Source of the DNA: Zhengitettix transpicula
Lineage: Eukaryota; Arthropoda; Insecta; Orthoptera; Tetrigidae
Direction of reading: 5' to 3'
Length of the DNA: 64,000 bases
NCBI GenBank assembly: GCA_037074705.1
Contig: CM073593.1
Coordinates: 59,339,501-59,403,500, forward strand
Shown one piece after another: positions 36,870-51,200 of this stretch (position 1 is its first letter; each line of letters opens with the position of its first letter). Under the pieces are notes generated by a model that worked only from the letters and a program-made list of their open reading frames with translations, searched no databases and was not told the origin of the DNA. A program made the translations under genes and the position numbers.

Positions 36870-36918
<49 letters not shown>
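36870..36918. repeat. (TA)n microsatellite
   Basis: About 24 TA dinucleotides without interruption. Confidence 0.95.
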
Positions 36919-36921
<3 letters not shown>

Positions 36922-37799
36922 CATACCAGTTTATACTGGAGTTAGAAAAAGGGTTCATTTTAACAGAAAAACAAATGACGTTATAAATTGTTCATTTTAC
37001 CGACGGTGATATTTCTGACTGAAAACGTCGTAAACATTCTATAATAACTCAAAACACCTTTCAGACAATTTATTCGTCGGAACAGTTTTAAACGTGCTCG
37101 GAATTAGGTACACGTCCTACAAGGCCTCACTTGAATAGTTCACTAGAAGACACACTTGCCTATTGTTCTCCTACAATGCCATGACTGATGTTTCGAAGAC
37201 AAATTACGAAACCAATCCTTAACGGAACATTCGTTCGTAAACGTAGTGGTCGTATCAAAATTTTAAAAAAATCATAGAAGTTTCAGAATCAAACAATACT
37301 GAAGTCGGGGGGAAAATAGGTTAAACTAGAAAACTTGCGACGAGATAAATTCCTTTACTACAGTAATATTTGCGCAGCCGTGTGCGTCATACATAGAACA
37401 AACAGCTAATTCATAATATGATTTATTTGTTGTCTTAAGAACAGTTGCAGTAGCGTACGGAAAAGAAGCTTAGGGGGGGAAAATGACTCAAGAAAAGTAT
37501 AAAAAGCATGCAACAATTCCATCATTGGCTTATTCCAAAAGTAGAACAAAACTGGGCACTAAAAATGAATTTACAAATTAACACTCATTAAATAAACTTA
37601 GTACGACTAATATTGTAATTACTTAAAGAGGTAATCGCAACTGACACTGCATCAACCTCACATAATTAAATTTTTTATTCCTTTTTTTATTTGCCGTTAT
37701 TGGTACGACTAAAATAACTCTCTGTCGCCCCCCCCCCCCTTTTCTCTCTTTCTGTGTAGTGAGCATAGTTTCCAAAATATAAATGGACGTGGAAGTAGT
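36919..37799. other. spacer ending in a C12 run
   Basis: AT-rich; a homopolymer of 12 C at 37728-37739 is followed by a T/C-rich tract. Confidence 0.6.
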
Positions 37800-38206
37800 G
37801 CCTCGGCCTCCTTTGAGAGGTGTATGTGTTCCGGGGTCGCAGACCTTGGGCATACGGTAAGAGTTGTCCGCTATTCCTATTGGAATAGTCTGCCAGCTGC
37901 CAGCTAAACCGGTCAAGGCACGCCGAGGGAAAGCTGCGACCCCACAGCAAACCCCTCTCCCACCTTCGGAAGGGTGTGGGACAAGTACCAAATGCCCCTG
38001 ATGCTGTGTTTTTAGGGTTTTCCCTACATCACTTTTAGGCGATATGCCGGGTAGGATCCTTAAACTATAGCCCGGGGACCCTATTTACCCTTTGGCTACC
38101 TTCCTCCACGGTCTGCATCCCCCCTTTCAAATTCCTTCCCATGCTATTAAAGGGGAGTTGCCACCATGAGGATTATTCTCATGTTGCCTGTTACCCTAAA
38201 AAAAAA
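37800..38206 (+). mobile_element. family A retroposon, copy 5 (5'-truncated)
   Basis: Begins within the element at CCTCGGCCTCCTTTGAGAGG, about 130 bp inside the full-length copy, and runs to GTTACCCT plus an A9 tail at 38198-38206. 5' truncation with an intact A tail fits target-primed reverse transcription. A 122-codon minus-strand frame here (37623-37991) is a by-product of the repeat; similar antisense frames recur in other copies. Confidence 0.85.
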
Positions 38207-38299
38207 GAGTATCTCAGTCAACATGCCGACGCAGTCCAGAAAAATTATGAAATGTCCTATTCGAAACGTAAAGAATAATAAATTTAATTAATTAAGAAC

Positions 38300-38390
38300 A
38301 GAAAAAATCGTCGGAACGGGGAATTGAACCCGGAACCCCTTTCTGTCAATTTTTCATTAATTTATTTTCACTTTAGAGCCAAGCATAAGA
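38300..38390 (-). repeat. tRNA-derived SINE remnant
   Basis: On the minus strand GGTTCCGGGTTCAATTCCCC (about 38337-38318) has a perfect B box with a plausible T-arm. A weak A-box match, TGGCTCTAAAG, lies upstream at about 38382-38372, a little further than usual. What follows the B box does not give a clean acceptor stem, so I call a SINE remnant rather than a tRNA gene. Confidence 0.5.
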
Positions 38391-41300
38391 ATATTCTTAT
38401 TTATGTAACAATAATAAATCAATTTTTTATTTTTGTTTTACGTTTAATGCAGTTTTCTTGAATGGAGACAATTAAAGCGTTAGTAAATTATAAAGAACTA
38501 CTTTTTAAGTGGATAAATAGAAATTGCGAAGCAAATAAAAAAAAATATTTCCATTGTTGTTTATTTCCGTAAAAATTATTTTTCTTTTAAAAATGTTTCT
38601 TTACATTACGTAAAAGATATGTTATCTTTGCAACATGTCTCACAGTCCAAGGTGGCAGAAGTTTGTCACTGAAAAATTTATTTCTCTGAATGCATGATTA
38701 ATAATTGCGGAACAAAGTTTAGGGTAATTTAGTTATAGTACATCGAGTTATTGCTAAATATTAGGAGGGCACACAAATATCTTCAATCTTAAGTTGACTC
38801 AAATCTTGAAATGAGCCAAATTCATAAAAACGTGTAAAATAAGATATTTTGCGTAACACATTGGCCATTACCATTCTCTCTAAATTCTAACTTACACGGC
38901 GAAAGTACTCTCACGATTATCATGTAGTAGCGTGGCCGACATTGAAGTAACTGCAGAGACCAATTGGTAAAAGATCAAAATTAAAAGATGAAACGTGAAA
39001 AATCATCAACGTGGGATAAGAGAACATTAATAAGTCAACTTGTCGAATAAGGCCAACGAGGTAAAACATGTGATATTTAAAATTTAGTTACAAAAACAAA
39101 ACTTATTCATTTACAGGAATTTTCGGCGATGAATAATATTATACATGGTTCACCAACTGATATTTCGGTTTCAGACGAGTGTGCTTCTGAATAAAAATTG
39201 TTTGACCTTCAGACCTTCTTTTAAAATTATAAGCTTTTATATTAAAATATGAGACAAGTAAATTACCTCTTTCAAGGTAAAAATAGTTAATTTAATCAAC
39301 ACAAAAAATTAATTAGTAATTGTTTTAACCAGTCGCCAAATACACAAAGGAATACGATTTACAAATAGTATTTTGGATAATTTTAAGGCTTATTTAACTA
39401 CGTAGTGATAGAAAAAAAATTTTTAAACGGTTGTCAAATAATTGGATTATATGAATGTATAAATTAAAAATTTCTCTAATATATGACTGCGGAAAATTGC
39501 CGACCAATTTCAAATTTAATAAATTATTTTGGAGAAATTTAATTAGAATTTTCTCTTTTATAAATTGGCGACTGATAAAAGCCATAGGGGAAATTACATT
39601 AATTTAATACTATTAATGTCGGACATTAATTTTTAATGTATTCATGAAAAAAAATTAATTCGTATTGTATGAATGACAAGTTTGCAAGCTACTATCACAA
39701 ACACGTCATCACGAGTCTGGGGGTTTAAACGGTGACGGTAGGCACGATAGTTCCACTTACGGTCGCGAGAGTACTCTCAACTATCTAATCAACGGAGATG
39801 GAGCGAGAAACAGTGATATCGATTGTATGATATCTACACATCCATAGAAGACAGCAGCCATATCAGGAACTATAGCAAACTATTCTTTAATGTTTATGTT
39901 CTTATCAGACAATATAGATTCATTATTATTTAGGGACCGTCAGCGTTCCTTAACACCAATGGGCAGAGGAGGGGACATATAAAATACTTGAATAGGAACC
40001 ATAATTTTTTTATTACAGATTTAGATTCTCCAGAAAGGTACCCTACGACTTAAGTCATTTTGACAAGAATCATAAAGGCAAAAAATGCATGAAAAAAATG
40101 CAGATATTTCAAGAAATGTACATCTCATGAGCAAAGATTACAGAACTGTATTTACGGAAAACAAAAACCTCCAGGGGTTTTACGTCAACTTCTTGCAGGG
40201 CAACGATAAAATTATTTTTTGATTTATTTATAACTTAATAAATGAACTTTTCCTATTTATTTCGATTCCAGCGGGATCTGCGAAATAAGTAACATCAACA
40301 ATATGGTCAAATCAATGAATTTTTTCCTTACAGAGCCCAAATATGCGATAAAAATGGATGTTCCCGTTTAAGTATATTTTGTATGTTTTACATTTGGTTT
40401 ACAAACTGACCTAAGGTAATTTCTACAAAATTAATGCGTTGACCTTTTAAGCATTTGTGGCACTGATTTGGAGTTAAACAACAACTTCCGCAATACAATA
40501 AGGTATACGGGTCCATATAAGTATAACGCTGGCAGAATAAATTCAATTAAACAGCAAACATGGAAAATATTAAAATATTTGACCACTTCTCGTACATATT
40601 TCAATAAGCCTTCCTTTCGTGAGCACTTATGTTTATTAGAACAAGGGGTGTAAAAGGGGAATACTCAAACATAAATGCGGAAAAAAATCATTCAGTTTCG
40701 CACGAGGTTTTTCTGTTACACACATCATTTCAGAAAAACTTTCGAGTGAGGGAGACTGCGGGGGAGGTAACTGCAACGGTCCTTTGTTGGATGCAGAAGC
40801 CAAAAGCTTCTTTCGGCCACTGAGCCCTGTGTAAAGTTCTAAAGAGCTCTCGCCTGGTTGGAAATAGCTGCAACTGAAGACCGCTGGACTATTCACATGT
40901 GCCGGACTATTTTTAGCACCTTCCACAATCTGTTTGTTCGCCTTAAAACAGCTTCCTCGCGGCGCCACAGAACCAACGTCTCTGGAGCATTTAAGTCAGC
41001 TGCCTCATTAGAATAATTCCTCCCTTCATCACTGAAACGCCACACAAAACTTTAGACTACTGCTTTCCCAGAACGGTCTCATTCGGATAAATGGCAGGGT
41101 TGACATTTCTAATATGAGTAAATATCCACCGTCGCTCCCTAACTCTGACAATTATCCTCGAAACCTGCAGGGGAACGAGAATCCCGGTCTAGACTGAAGA
41201 CGGAATTAGTTCAAAAGATACTCAGAGGTAACCAGACGATTTATTTAACAAATGCAATAAGGAAATTTATCAGCGACAATAAAAAAAGTTTAGGGTAATT

Positions 41301-42238
41301 CATTTAAAAACAACTTCAGTAAGATCGAATTTAATTAAGCAAGTTTCGGCTTTTCGTTGCACCTACGAATTTGTACATCCGTTATTCAATGACATTTTAT
41401 TGTACACGCATAAGGCATCGAAAAACATAAGTTTGATAGTTTCAGAGCCACAGATACTGATAGTTTTAATAACCAGTCACTTTATTTGCCTAAATAAAAA
41501 AATCTAACAAAACAAGAACCAAGGACTGTTATTTTTTCGTTTCGGATCAAATTAAAAATATTTCAAGCGATTTTATTTCCGGAAAAAAAATGACAGTTAT
41601 TAGTCTCTGCTCCAAATTTTATTTTAATCTTTGTGAAATGTTTTTTTTTCTTAAAAATGTATTTCTGTCATAATTTAAAATGTTTTTCCTTCTGTTGTAA
41701 TAAGCACACAACACAAACTGATACTAAAATACAAAAAATATGTAATGTTTATTTACGGTTCAAGAATTAAAGGGTTTTTGGTCGTTTGTGAATTAAAAAT
41801 ATTTAAGTTACCTCTAATTAGTAAAACATCTACAAATTTTTTTCACCTAAACAATTTGTATTTTCTCGTAGAACTACGTTCAAGGACATTTAAACACCAG
41901 ATTGTGTCGCTGGAACTCCTAAAAGCACCATTGAAGTGTTGTATAAATTCGGATTTGTATTTTTATGCCCAAAAAGTTCATTAATATGGATTCAACGCCT
42001 TCTTTGAAAATAGGGAATGTGTGTTTTACGATTTACAATTATTCGTTCTTGAAATATTGTCTACCATTTCATAGGATGTTTCAGTAAATGACGGTGTTTC
42101 GTTGTTGTACTCCATTTTTCCGGTTTTAAGAAAAAAATAATAACTAAAACTAACAGATATTTAAGGTGCGAAACTTCGGTTACTTTTAATCCACTTTTCT
42201 CTCAATTTATATTTTTTCTCCAGTAATTATTGGACTGT
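38391..42238. other. long spacer
   Basis: Mostly AT-rich. A minus-strand frame of 110 codons at 40636-40968 lies in a GC-richer patch but shows no domain. A 12-bp palindrome GAGAGTACTCTC sits at 39767-39778. Confidence 0.4.
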
Positions 42239-42260
42239 TAATGATCACAAGTGATCATTA
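42239..42260. repeat. 22-bp palindrome
   Basis: TAATGATCAC and GTGATCATTA, separated by AA: perfect 10-bp arms. Could be a binding site for a dimeric factor or a chance hairpin. Confidence 0.6.
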
Positions 42261-45200
42261 GTACCTTCATTTTCTCACTGTGTATTAATATATAATCCCA
42301 TTTTTGTTAGACGATGACATTCAATCGAAAGCGAACCAATTATTAAATAAAACATCTGATTGGAGACTGTTTTAAAGTTTCTTCTCTTCACTTCTAATTT
42401 TTTTTCTCTCTTAAAACATGACAATGGTACGCCTGACCAAAACATTAAATCCACCAGTCATAAAATTTCAAATCAAAATACCTTCTTCATTTGCGATTGA
42501 AATGGATATTTCGTTACGAAACTATTTTCCTGTTCCGTACCGGTTCGAATCCCGATAAACAACTTAATGCTAACCCCCTTCTATTATAGTTTGACCCGTT
42601 CATTTATGTACTTGGAATAATGCTTATTTTTATTTAGCCTCTACTATTGGGATTCTTAGAGTTCCTTTTAGAACTACCATGATCCATATCGCTTTCTATG
42701 TGGTGAGAGTGAACTAATTTCGACAGAGACAAAAAATAATTCCGACGTCTATCTCTACATGCCAATGAAATGGAGGTTCGAAATGAAAAGAAAGTCTAGA
42801 TTTCCCACCAGTTTTATAATTAACAAGCAACTCTGTAGCATTCTTGATCTGGTAGACTCTGCAAGGAAGTTATTAAATAAAAATCCAGGGCGCAATATCG
42901 CTCCATTTGTTTTAATGTCACATACAGGGTACTGTAATCTTCGCTAATAATGGTGAAAAATCTGAAATTTCATATACGATACTACGGTACTGCGTTACAT
43001 CAAATCCTGACTTGCAGAATGGAAACCTTATTTGCTGTCATACACTGAACTATTCCTCTGCGTTTAGAGCTCGTTAATGAACAGTCGTCGAGAAGGTAAT
43101 GAGTTTGGTCGGAAAGAGGTCTCTAAAAGTTAAGTCATGTGTCTCATTACAGTCAATGAGCCACGGCTCGAAGACCTGTCATTGGCAGCCTTCTGTCCCC
43201 AACGTCCCCTGACTTCCTTCCCGTTAAGAACAGGACGTGGTGTCCAAAGGTGAACATTAACACACACTTGGCCATTATGTAAATTAAGAACCAAAAGCAC
43301 AAAAACCCGGAAAGTAGAAAACATAGACCATTAACCATCAATTTACAGAATACTGAACTCGACTAAGGCTGCACGTAAAAATTCCTGTTCTGACAGATCC
43401 AATTTCTTGTTTTGCCTTTACCGTAAAAAAAAAGAAATCGGCATTTCCGTTTCCACAGTCATTACCTTCGTTGCAAAACATTTCTTAAACAAATTAGTCT
43501 CAGTTTATTCACGGAAAAGTGGAACAATTTTGATTGTGTGTTACGTCAGTGTGTTAAAAATCATGTTCTACCATTTTCTATTTAATAATTTGGTATACAA
43601 ATCAGTCAAGAGATGAAATAGAGTTCCAATGTCTTACGCTGATACGCTTAACAACAACATAGAACGATTAATAATTATCAAAACTCGTGCGATATTTGTC
43701 CACGCTGTTATTGTTTGTGGAACTAGTTTCTTATTTAAGGCCGACATGACATGACGCGATGTGGAAGTTGGCAACGCCCTGAAATATTATTGGTGAAAAT
43801 GACTAACCAATGGTATAAAAATCTCAACCTTCCTCACAAGTTCTGAATTTTTATTGAATAAACGGCCTTTAATTGTCGCAAAAAAATAAAACACAGGAAA
43901 AGTAAAGTGAATTAAATTGTGACGTTCGTTAACTGTAACGCAAGTATTTTTAAAATATTTATTTTTCGTTCCAACAGAAATTATGCAGCTTCTGGAATTT
44001 CGCTTTGTGACGGCTGCAAAAGGCAATTTCGCAAACACTATCGTCGCCATAGATACGCTGCAGATAAGGAAGATTACTGACCTCAAAGGACGCCAAGTTG
44101 GAAAATTTAGGTAAATGATTGCCGGGAGAAAGGAAAGAGGCAGATTTGAGCCGAAATAAAAAAAATGTGATTGGCGGAGGATTGAAGAAGTGGCAAATCA
44201 AGACGGCGAACACGCAGATTCATCGGAAGTTCGACTAGATATTGGTAAGAGAGAAAGTGTCAACAAAGAAAAAAAATAGAAACCAGTGCGGGTCGTCTAC
44301 GAAACTTCCTAGCTACGCCATTATTAACTCCTAGGCGATGGATGTGTCACATACATCCTTCGTTCCGAGAACAACCCTAGGCGTTCCAGTTGCAAGGCAG
44401 TTCCAAAATATAAACCACAAGGGTACATGTGAGGATGAGAGAACTTATGCATTTTCTAATTTAAACTGGGGAACTCTGATAAATACCATAGCAAATTCAA
44501 TTAAGTCTCACGATAGATTCTTTTTTTATTGTGTATATTTAACGACTCCTTAGTTAAATATTATTGTAATTTTAAATAGACAACAAAATAAATAAATTCT
44601 TAATATCCCACGAGAACTGCTTTCAATATTAAGAATAATGTATGGAAATTAATTGTAATTTTGTTATTTTTTCACTGCTGAAAAATAAATATTGAGGCCC
44701 ATAATCATAGAGCTGGCAGTTTTCATATGGTGGAAGAGAGGATTGATGGATGAGGGATCCATTGAGTTACACGAGGAAGGATCGTGGTGCCTGTGAATGG
44801 GACTCGTTAATTGGCGGAGTCGAGAAAGAGACAATGGCGGGAATCGGGCCAAGCAGGACAAGAGACACCACTGCCTCACTTACCTGCCTTGTTCCTTATT
44901 ACTCTCTTAAGCCTTCTCTGGTGTCGGAGAAAGCAATGCCGGGATCCGCTTTCGTGCAGATACTCAAAGAGCTCGGGAAACGCGACATTTGCATCTAGAG
45001 GCTAGTGGTTTTGGTCTGATGGCCTCGCGGGTCAAACGTGGCTTTGGATCTCTAAACACTGTACATATATTTCTTAAAACATATTAATAAACGTAATAAA
45101 TATTTTTGGCCTCCAAAATTAGTTAATCTGACTCCAATAAATAAACCATGGCAAATAACTGATCGATAATCAAAAAATCGGGTAGTGACCAACTTTGGGT

Positions 45201-48200
45201 TGCAGTGATCAACCTTGGGTTTAAAATTTAAACTCAGAATACAATTAAGAGAGATTTTATAGATCTTAAGTTGTCTAAACGATGAATATAGGAATACAAG
45301 TACGAAAGTTGAAAAAAGCTAAGATGATACGGGCAAAAGGCGTCGTAAACAACGTTAAGATGAGTAACACTAATTCGAACGTCAAAGCTCTACATCTTAC
45401 AAGTTAAAAAATAAACAGGATAGATGAACAGAGATGGATAGAGGTAGAAAGTGAACTGGATCGTTGTATCTGGAAGAACTCTGCATAGAAATGATGGATT
45501 TTAAAAGAGGAAGCTGAAGATGGGATTAAATGCAGAGCTAAATTACCCGTAAAGTCCTTGCACTTATTTATTAATTTGATTACCACTGACACCTAGAAAA
45601 TGGAAACTCCAAGTAATTGTACCAAAAGACTATTTCCAAAAATAGATTGTTATGTTTTCGTCCAACATGCGTGTCCTCTCACTGCTCTAATTAGTCACGA
45701 CAAATCACGAGATTGGCATCACCGCTGCGAAAGACTGAAGGGAATCAGCATGCTGGACACGAGTTTCCCCAAACAAGAATGTGTCACGCAAGTTGACAAT
45801 CTGGCAGACGTCTCGGTAGCTCACGGTCCTCCGTGGACTGTATACAGCACAGATGCGTCGTGTTTTTTACAGTCATCGCTGGCAGAACCATGACAAGGAC
45901 ACAGAACCAGGCAGCCAGAAATGCCCGTGAAGAATAATCCGACAGATTGTTGATGCGTGTGGTCTGTGAGAATGTGAACCGACTACCAGAGCATGGATGC
46001 CACCCTCCCCGTGATAACGGCCCGCTTTCAAAGCGCTTATGCAGCTATTTTCAGAGAACACGCCGTTCCAGAGGTCGACAAATAAGCCTCTGCCCCCAAT
46101 CCGGCTTTGTTGTGCAAGCCCAAAAATCTTGTGCAACCCCCATTCATTCATAAACACAATATGGGGGGCTTGATATCTACATAATACGCTTTGTAATACG
46201 GTTAAAAGGTCAAAACGCGAGCTGCACTTCATAACTGGGCAACATTTTCAACTACGTGTTGAAGATCGACCACAAAGTCTGGCGTTGTATGTATACTCAA
46301 TTATTTTTTTCATTTTACGGAGATACGCTTTACATCAGTAATACCTGAAAATTTCTCAATTCAAGTTTCGGTGCTTTTAATAGATACAGTGGAATATTTA
46401 CTAAGCGTCGTGTTCATGACTTCAGACTTCAAAAGCGTGCATCATGATCGGATCTGACGCAACGACCTTAAGACCAACTATGCACTCAAATTGTAATAAA
46501 TGTTCCGGAATGAAACCAAGAAACTTTCATAAATTTTTTTTTACATTATATTATAAAACGAGCGACTACGAGTGTTAAGATTTCTCGAACTTAGAAACTT
46601 TATACATCAATGAAGAAAATCAATTTATGTCATGAATTTCTCTCATCTTAATAGACAATTAGCGTTCGACATTTTTTAAAATAGGCCTATACAATTATAT
46701 CTCGGATTGCATTAATTATTTACATTCAAACAGTCTCACTGTAACACATGTATTATTATTAAAAATAAATATGCAATCTATAAAACATCTTCTGAAGTTC
46801 TTTCCCATATCCGCTTCATTTTACCCCCCAAAACAGTTCTATTTCAGTTCACATTAGCATCTTACAATAATACTTTCAAGATTATATTGATCACACAAGT
46901 CTACAAAATTTTGGTTGTGTCACGTTTCGTAACATTTAATAATCGATTCCGATGTACTTTTTAGCGTCGACTCCAATTCTTTCCAAAACGTCAGGATTTT
47001 TCCCAAATCGCAAATTTCAAAATTTTTTAGAAGTCAAAAAGGACTTGAAACGTATTTTTCTTATAATTTATTCAAATTTTAGGCTTATCGTATACATTCT
47101 TATAGATAATCAGTTGAGGAATCTTGAAGAGGAGGGCGAATGGCTCATTGATCCCTTAATTTCTCATAAAAATTGCCACAAAATTAGGCTAAATTTCTAA
47201 TTTAATGCAGTATATATTAAATGATTTATTTAAAACTTTTTAAGGGGTACATTGGACCCTTGAAACACTCCCCCTCATAGTTGTCCTTCCACCTATGAGT
47301 ATCAAGTTGATAAAGCAATTTGTCAAAGGTAAATATTTAAATACATCAGTGACAAATTTCCAGCCATATCAAATGCAATTTAAAATGTATTAACAGTTCC
47401 AATTGGACGAAAACGAAAAAGATTTAAAAGAAATGGTTTGAGTTTCTGGAAAACCGATTAAGTATTCCGTACTGATTTCCGCAAGCCTTTGTCGGTAGCC
47501 TGAGATTTTATCCATTCCACGCATATTGATATCAACACAAGTTCATTATTTCAGTAACCGGAGGCAAGATAGTGTCACTTAAGCCAATAATTACAGCCTG
47601 CCTCCATAAAACCTCGTAAATCTGAAAAGAATTTGGACGTGGAAGGTTATACAGCACAGTGAAAATCAAAGGTCGTTAACATATAAGATCAAATTTCCGA
47701 GGCAGTACAAAACATCATAATCTTTTGTTCTGAAATATAAATGATAAAGTAAAACCCAAACGAACAAATTTAATTGACTGACGATCTAAAAAATATTAAA
47801 TAGATGGAATTGAGAAGTAGATTGAAAATATACTTTTGTAGTTGCTCATCTTTGGTAATCGTAAAGAAATGGTTTTAGTTTTCCAGCATTTTAATTTTGA
47901 GACGCTTTCATCTCAATGAAAAAAACCCCTAGAAATGGTCTCTTTTTTTACACGTCGTGTTTCAATTAGACATCTCTCTAATTTGCATTGAACATTGGCA
48001 GGTTGCTGATGACAAAAATTCCTTTCGATCATTTGTTTGGATGTAAATATCGGAAGAATTCCTTTCTTTCCCTGGCACGGCTGTGCGACAATTATGACCG
48101 TAGATATAACGGAAAGTCTCGTCGAGATAGTCGCTTATCTGTCTGGTCGTCGTTCAGGAAACCTGTCGTTTCGAAGCCCGCAGACGGTGGAAATTCCTAG

Positions 48201-51200
48201 ACAGTTGCCAACGTGGTTTTCTGTATTAATGTACGGGGCGATTTTTTGCGGTTCAAAACAGTAAGAAAATTACGTGATTCCCTTTTCCAATTTATCCTTA
48301 TACAGTCGAACTTATTCCACCAGCGACAACCTTTCTTTGAAATACGTTTGTAAACTTTTAAATTGACACCTTTATCAAGCGAACGGGGAATATCACGAAG
48401 ATCAGCATCGATACTGGTGTTCATGCATTACACTGCAATTAAACTGGTAATAATCAGTTTAAAAGTCTCCAAATGTATCAAGCGATCAAAATAGTTCTCG
48501 ATCGTAAATCTGATGATAAAACAGTAAGTTTTAGAACGATTTTGTCGTTTAATGAATTATTTCCAGTGTTATGGATAGTTTAATATCGAAGTGTTTAGCC
48601 ACGTAAGTAACGCTCATTTTTTGACAAAATATTATTTTCTATAACAAGTCACTTCCAAAAAAATATTTCTGCCCATTTTAGTAATGGAAATTGTAATTGT
48701 ACTAATAAAAGTGTTAAATACGCAATTACAGTATGAATAGAAAAATTTCAGACAGGTAGTAGGAGAGTTAGGGTCCCTATGGCGTCTGACGGAAAAGCTC
48801 GTTTCGGGACAAACACGAAGGGAACCCATAGTAGGAAATTACTTCACGCTATGCAAATGAAACTTGTGGTAGCAGAAATATCGGCCTTCGCGTACCCTGG
48901 TCCAAGGCAGTAGAAGAAAGTAGGCATTCTTCACCCTAAAAATATATACTCGACTAAATGCGATACTTTGAGAACGCATCAGGGCCGTCAGCCTGTCTCG
49001 GTGACGTGAGCTCAAAGCAGAGAGACGTGTCTGCCAATACACAAAGTGTCATATCATTTTAACGAGAACATCCTGTTATTAACGAAAAGAAGCCTTGGCT
49101 TTTGTTGTGCTGTCTAAAAATAATCAAAATTCCGAACAATGCAGCTAATTTTGCTCATAAAACGTTACGTACTGAATCATACGTACGAAGGCAAGTGCAA
49201 CTGCTAAATGAATTGAATTAAAATTTATGTTCCGTGCTAATATCAAAGAAGTTTGGGTGTTAGTATATTAATTAAAAATTGAGCGTATTATAGATCTGCA
49301 AAATTAATTAAATTTATTTTTAACGATATACTGCTCCAGTACATTAACATTTTAATAGATCGTGAATTATTGTTTAAGCGAACAACGGTATTCGGCAAAT
49401 AATTTTGAGGTCCAGTGAAGAATTGCGCCACATAGAAATTTATTGAGAATTGATTATCGAGACTGAAGTCGCTGTAATCAAATTATGTTTGGCCACATTC
49501 ATGACCCCAAACTGTGTAAAATCCAAAAAGAAGTTTGCATTCACAGTTGAGAAGAAAAAAAAAAGAGTTTTCAGAAACGCTAGCATAGACAGTGGCGAAC
49601 AGGGATGTAGATTGAGGAGAGACGGCTATTTTTAATGACTACGGAGGAAGAGAGAATGGTGGAGGGAGCGGTGAGAAATGCTCATGAAAGTGAGATAATT
49701 ACAAGCGAGTCACAATATGAGTGTGTTTAAGTTGAAACTCTTGAGAAGAAAGACGATATAAAATTGTTCAAATCGCTTTTTGAGCCTTAGACACAACGTA
49801 GAAGATTACAAAGGGCCGCCACTACCTGGAGATCCAGTTACACAACCCTGACCCACAATAACGCAGCCACTAGTTTTACGCACAATTCCGATAACTAGAC
49901 AAGTAGCATGTTCCTCATATTCAACGCACAATATTATGCATCACGCTGTATATCATTACAGGCCCTCTATGGGGAAAAATTAATCTATATAATAATGCGT
50001 CGAAATATTTGGAAAATAAAATTTAAATACCGTTTCATAATTACTTTCATTTATGTCCATCGTACTATTTTATTTTAAATTAAATTTTTTAGTTCAATTA
50101 CTGGTCACATACAGACAGTATAGATTCTTAAAATTTAAAAATAATATATTACAAATCACGTCTGTTCAGGCGAGGTAAAACATTTGACTTTTCATAATTA
50201 TAAACGTTTGATCCCAACAATATAATAGAAATTAAGCAGTTTACTGTCTGAATTGCTCCTGAATGAATACAAATCGAGATTTCCCATGTGCTGAACGTAT
50301 TGTAACAATACCTCGTCAGCGTAAAATAGAAGAAATTATATGTAAATCGCAATCCTGAATATTTAGAACCGTCTGATCGTTAGTGTCCAAAGAATCAAAA
50401 GATAATTGTATTGACAAAGCTATGAACAACTTATCGCGGAAAGTTGTAAATGACTCATTCAATCTTGCTTAAGAAAGTTCCGAGGCAACGAAAAAAAAAG
50501 GAAAGCAAGCAAAACGTGTCCCTGAAAAATCAAAATATTATAATTACCTTAAAAGGCTGAAATGATAAATGTCAAAAGCAAGACTGCAGGTGCCAAAAGA
50601 AATTTTTATCTATTAAAATTCTTCAATTAAAAAAGAACAAAAGACCTACTGTACAGGAAAATTTTGCGAGATTAAAGTGCGAAATACGAAAAAATGATTG
50701 CCTGATAGCTATATGAATTATAATTATATAGAAGTCAACGGAATAGTATTATTTAATGCCAAATAAACGAAAAATAATGGGATGGCTGTTTCTAAAACAT
50801 TAAAAGAATGGGTTTCGACCAAACGAGTACAAGCGACATGTAAGACAATAGGATGAAAGTGGATATGAAACACAGGTAACACATTGAATGTGTGAAAAAT
50901 TTCTTAGACAGTGCTGGATTCTAATAAAAAAGAATTCTCAGTTAGTACCACCAAAACATTTAAACACAACAGGAAAATCGTTAATTAAAGTGACACCAGC
51001 ATGGTTCACGAGTAATTTGTTCGCAAAATGAAGCCACTCGTGTGTAACGCGTTTATATCAAAACGGCACTCAGCTCCACTGACATCCTTCACAGCGCTCG
51101 TCAGAGAAGTTTGGAAAATTGCACCAATTCGAGATTGAGCCATTACTTTCCTTCGGTTGCGTAGGCGGAGAAATACTATTTCCGAGATTTACACCGGAGA

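Noticed and set aside
37623..37991. 122-codon minus-strand frame with GVCCGV
   Set aside because: Lies antisense in family A; similar antisense frames appear in other copies (11292-11570, 56716-56913) because the repeat is shared, with frame breaks that differ between copies.
42541..42556. Perfect B box GGTTCGAATCC on the plus strand
   Set aside because: No A box at a suitable distance and no tRNA cloverleaf could be drawn.
44750..45005. 82- and 64-codon plus-strand frames in a GC-richer patch
   Set aside because: Two frames open over the same bases and no domain; composition effect is the simpler explanation.
45600..46232. Frames of 97 codons (plus) and 119 codons (minus) overlapping end to end
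   Set aside because: No recognised motif on either strand and no supporting splice or promoter signals; left as unsupported.
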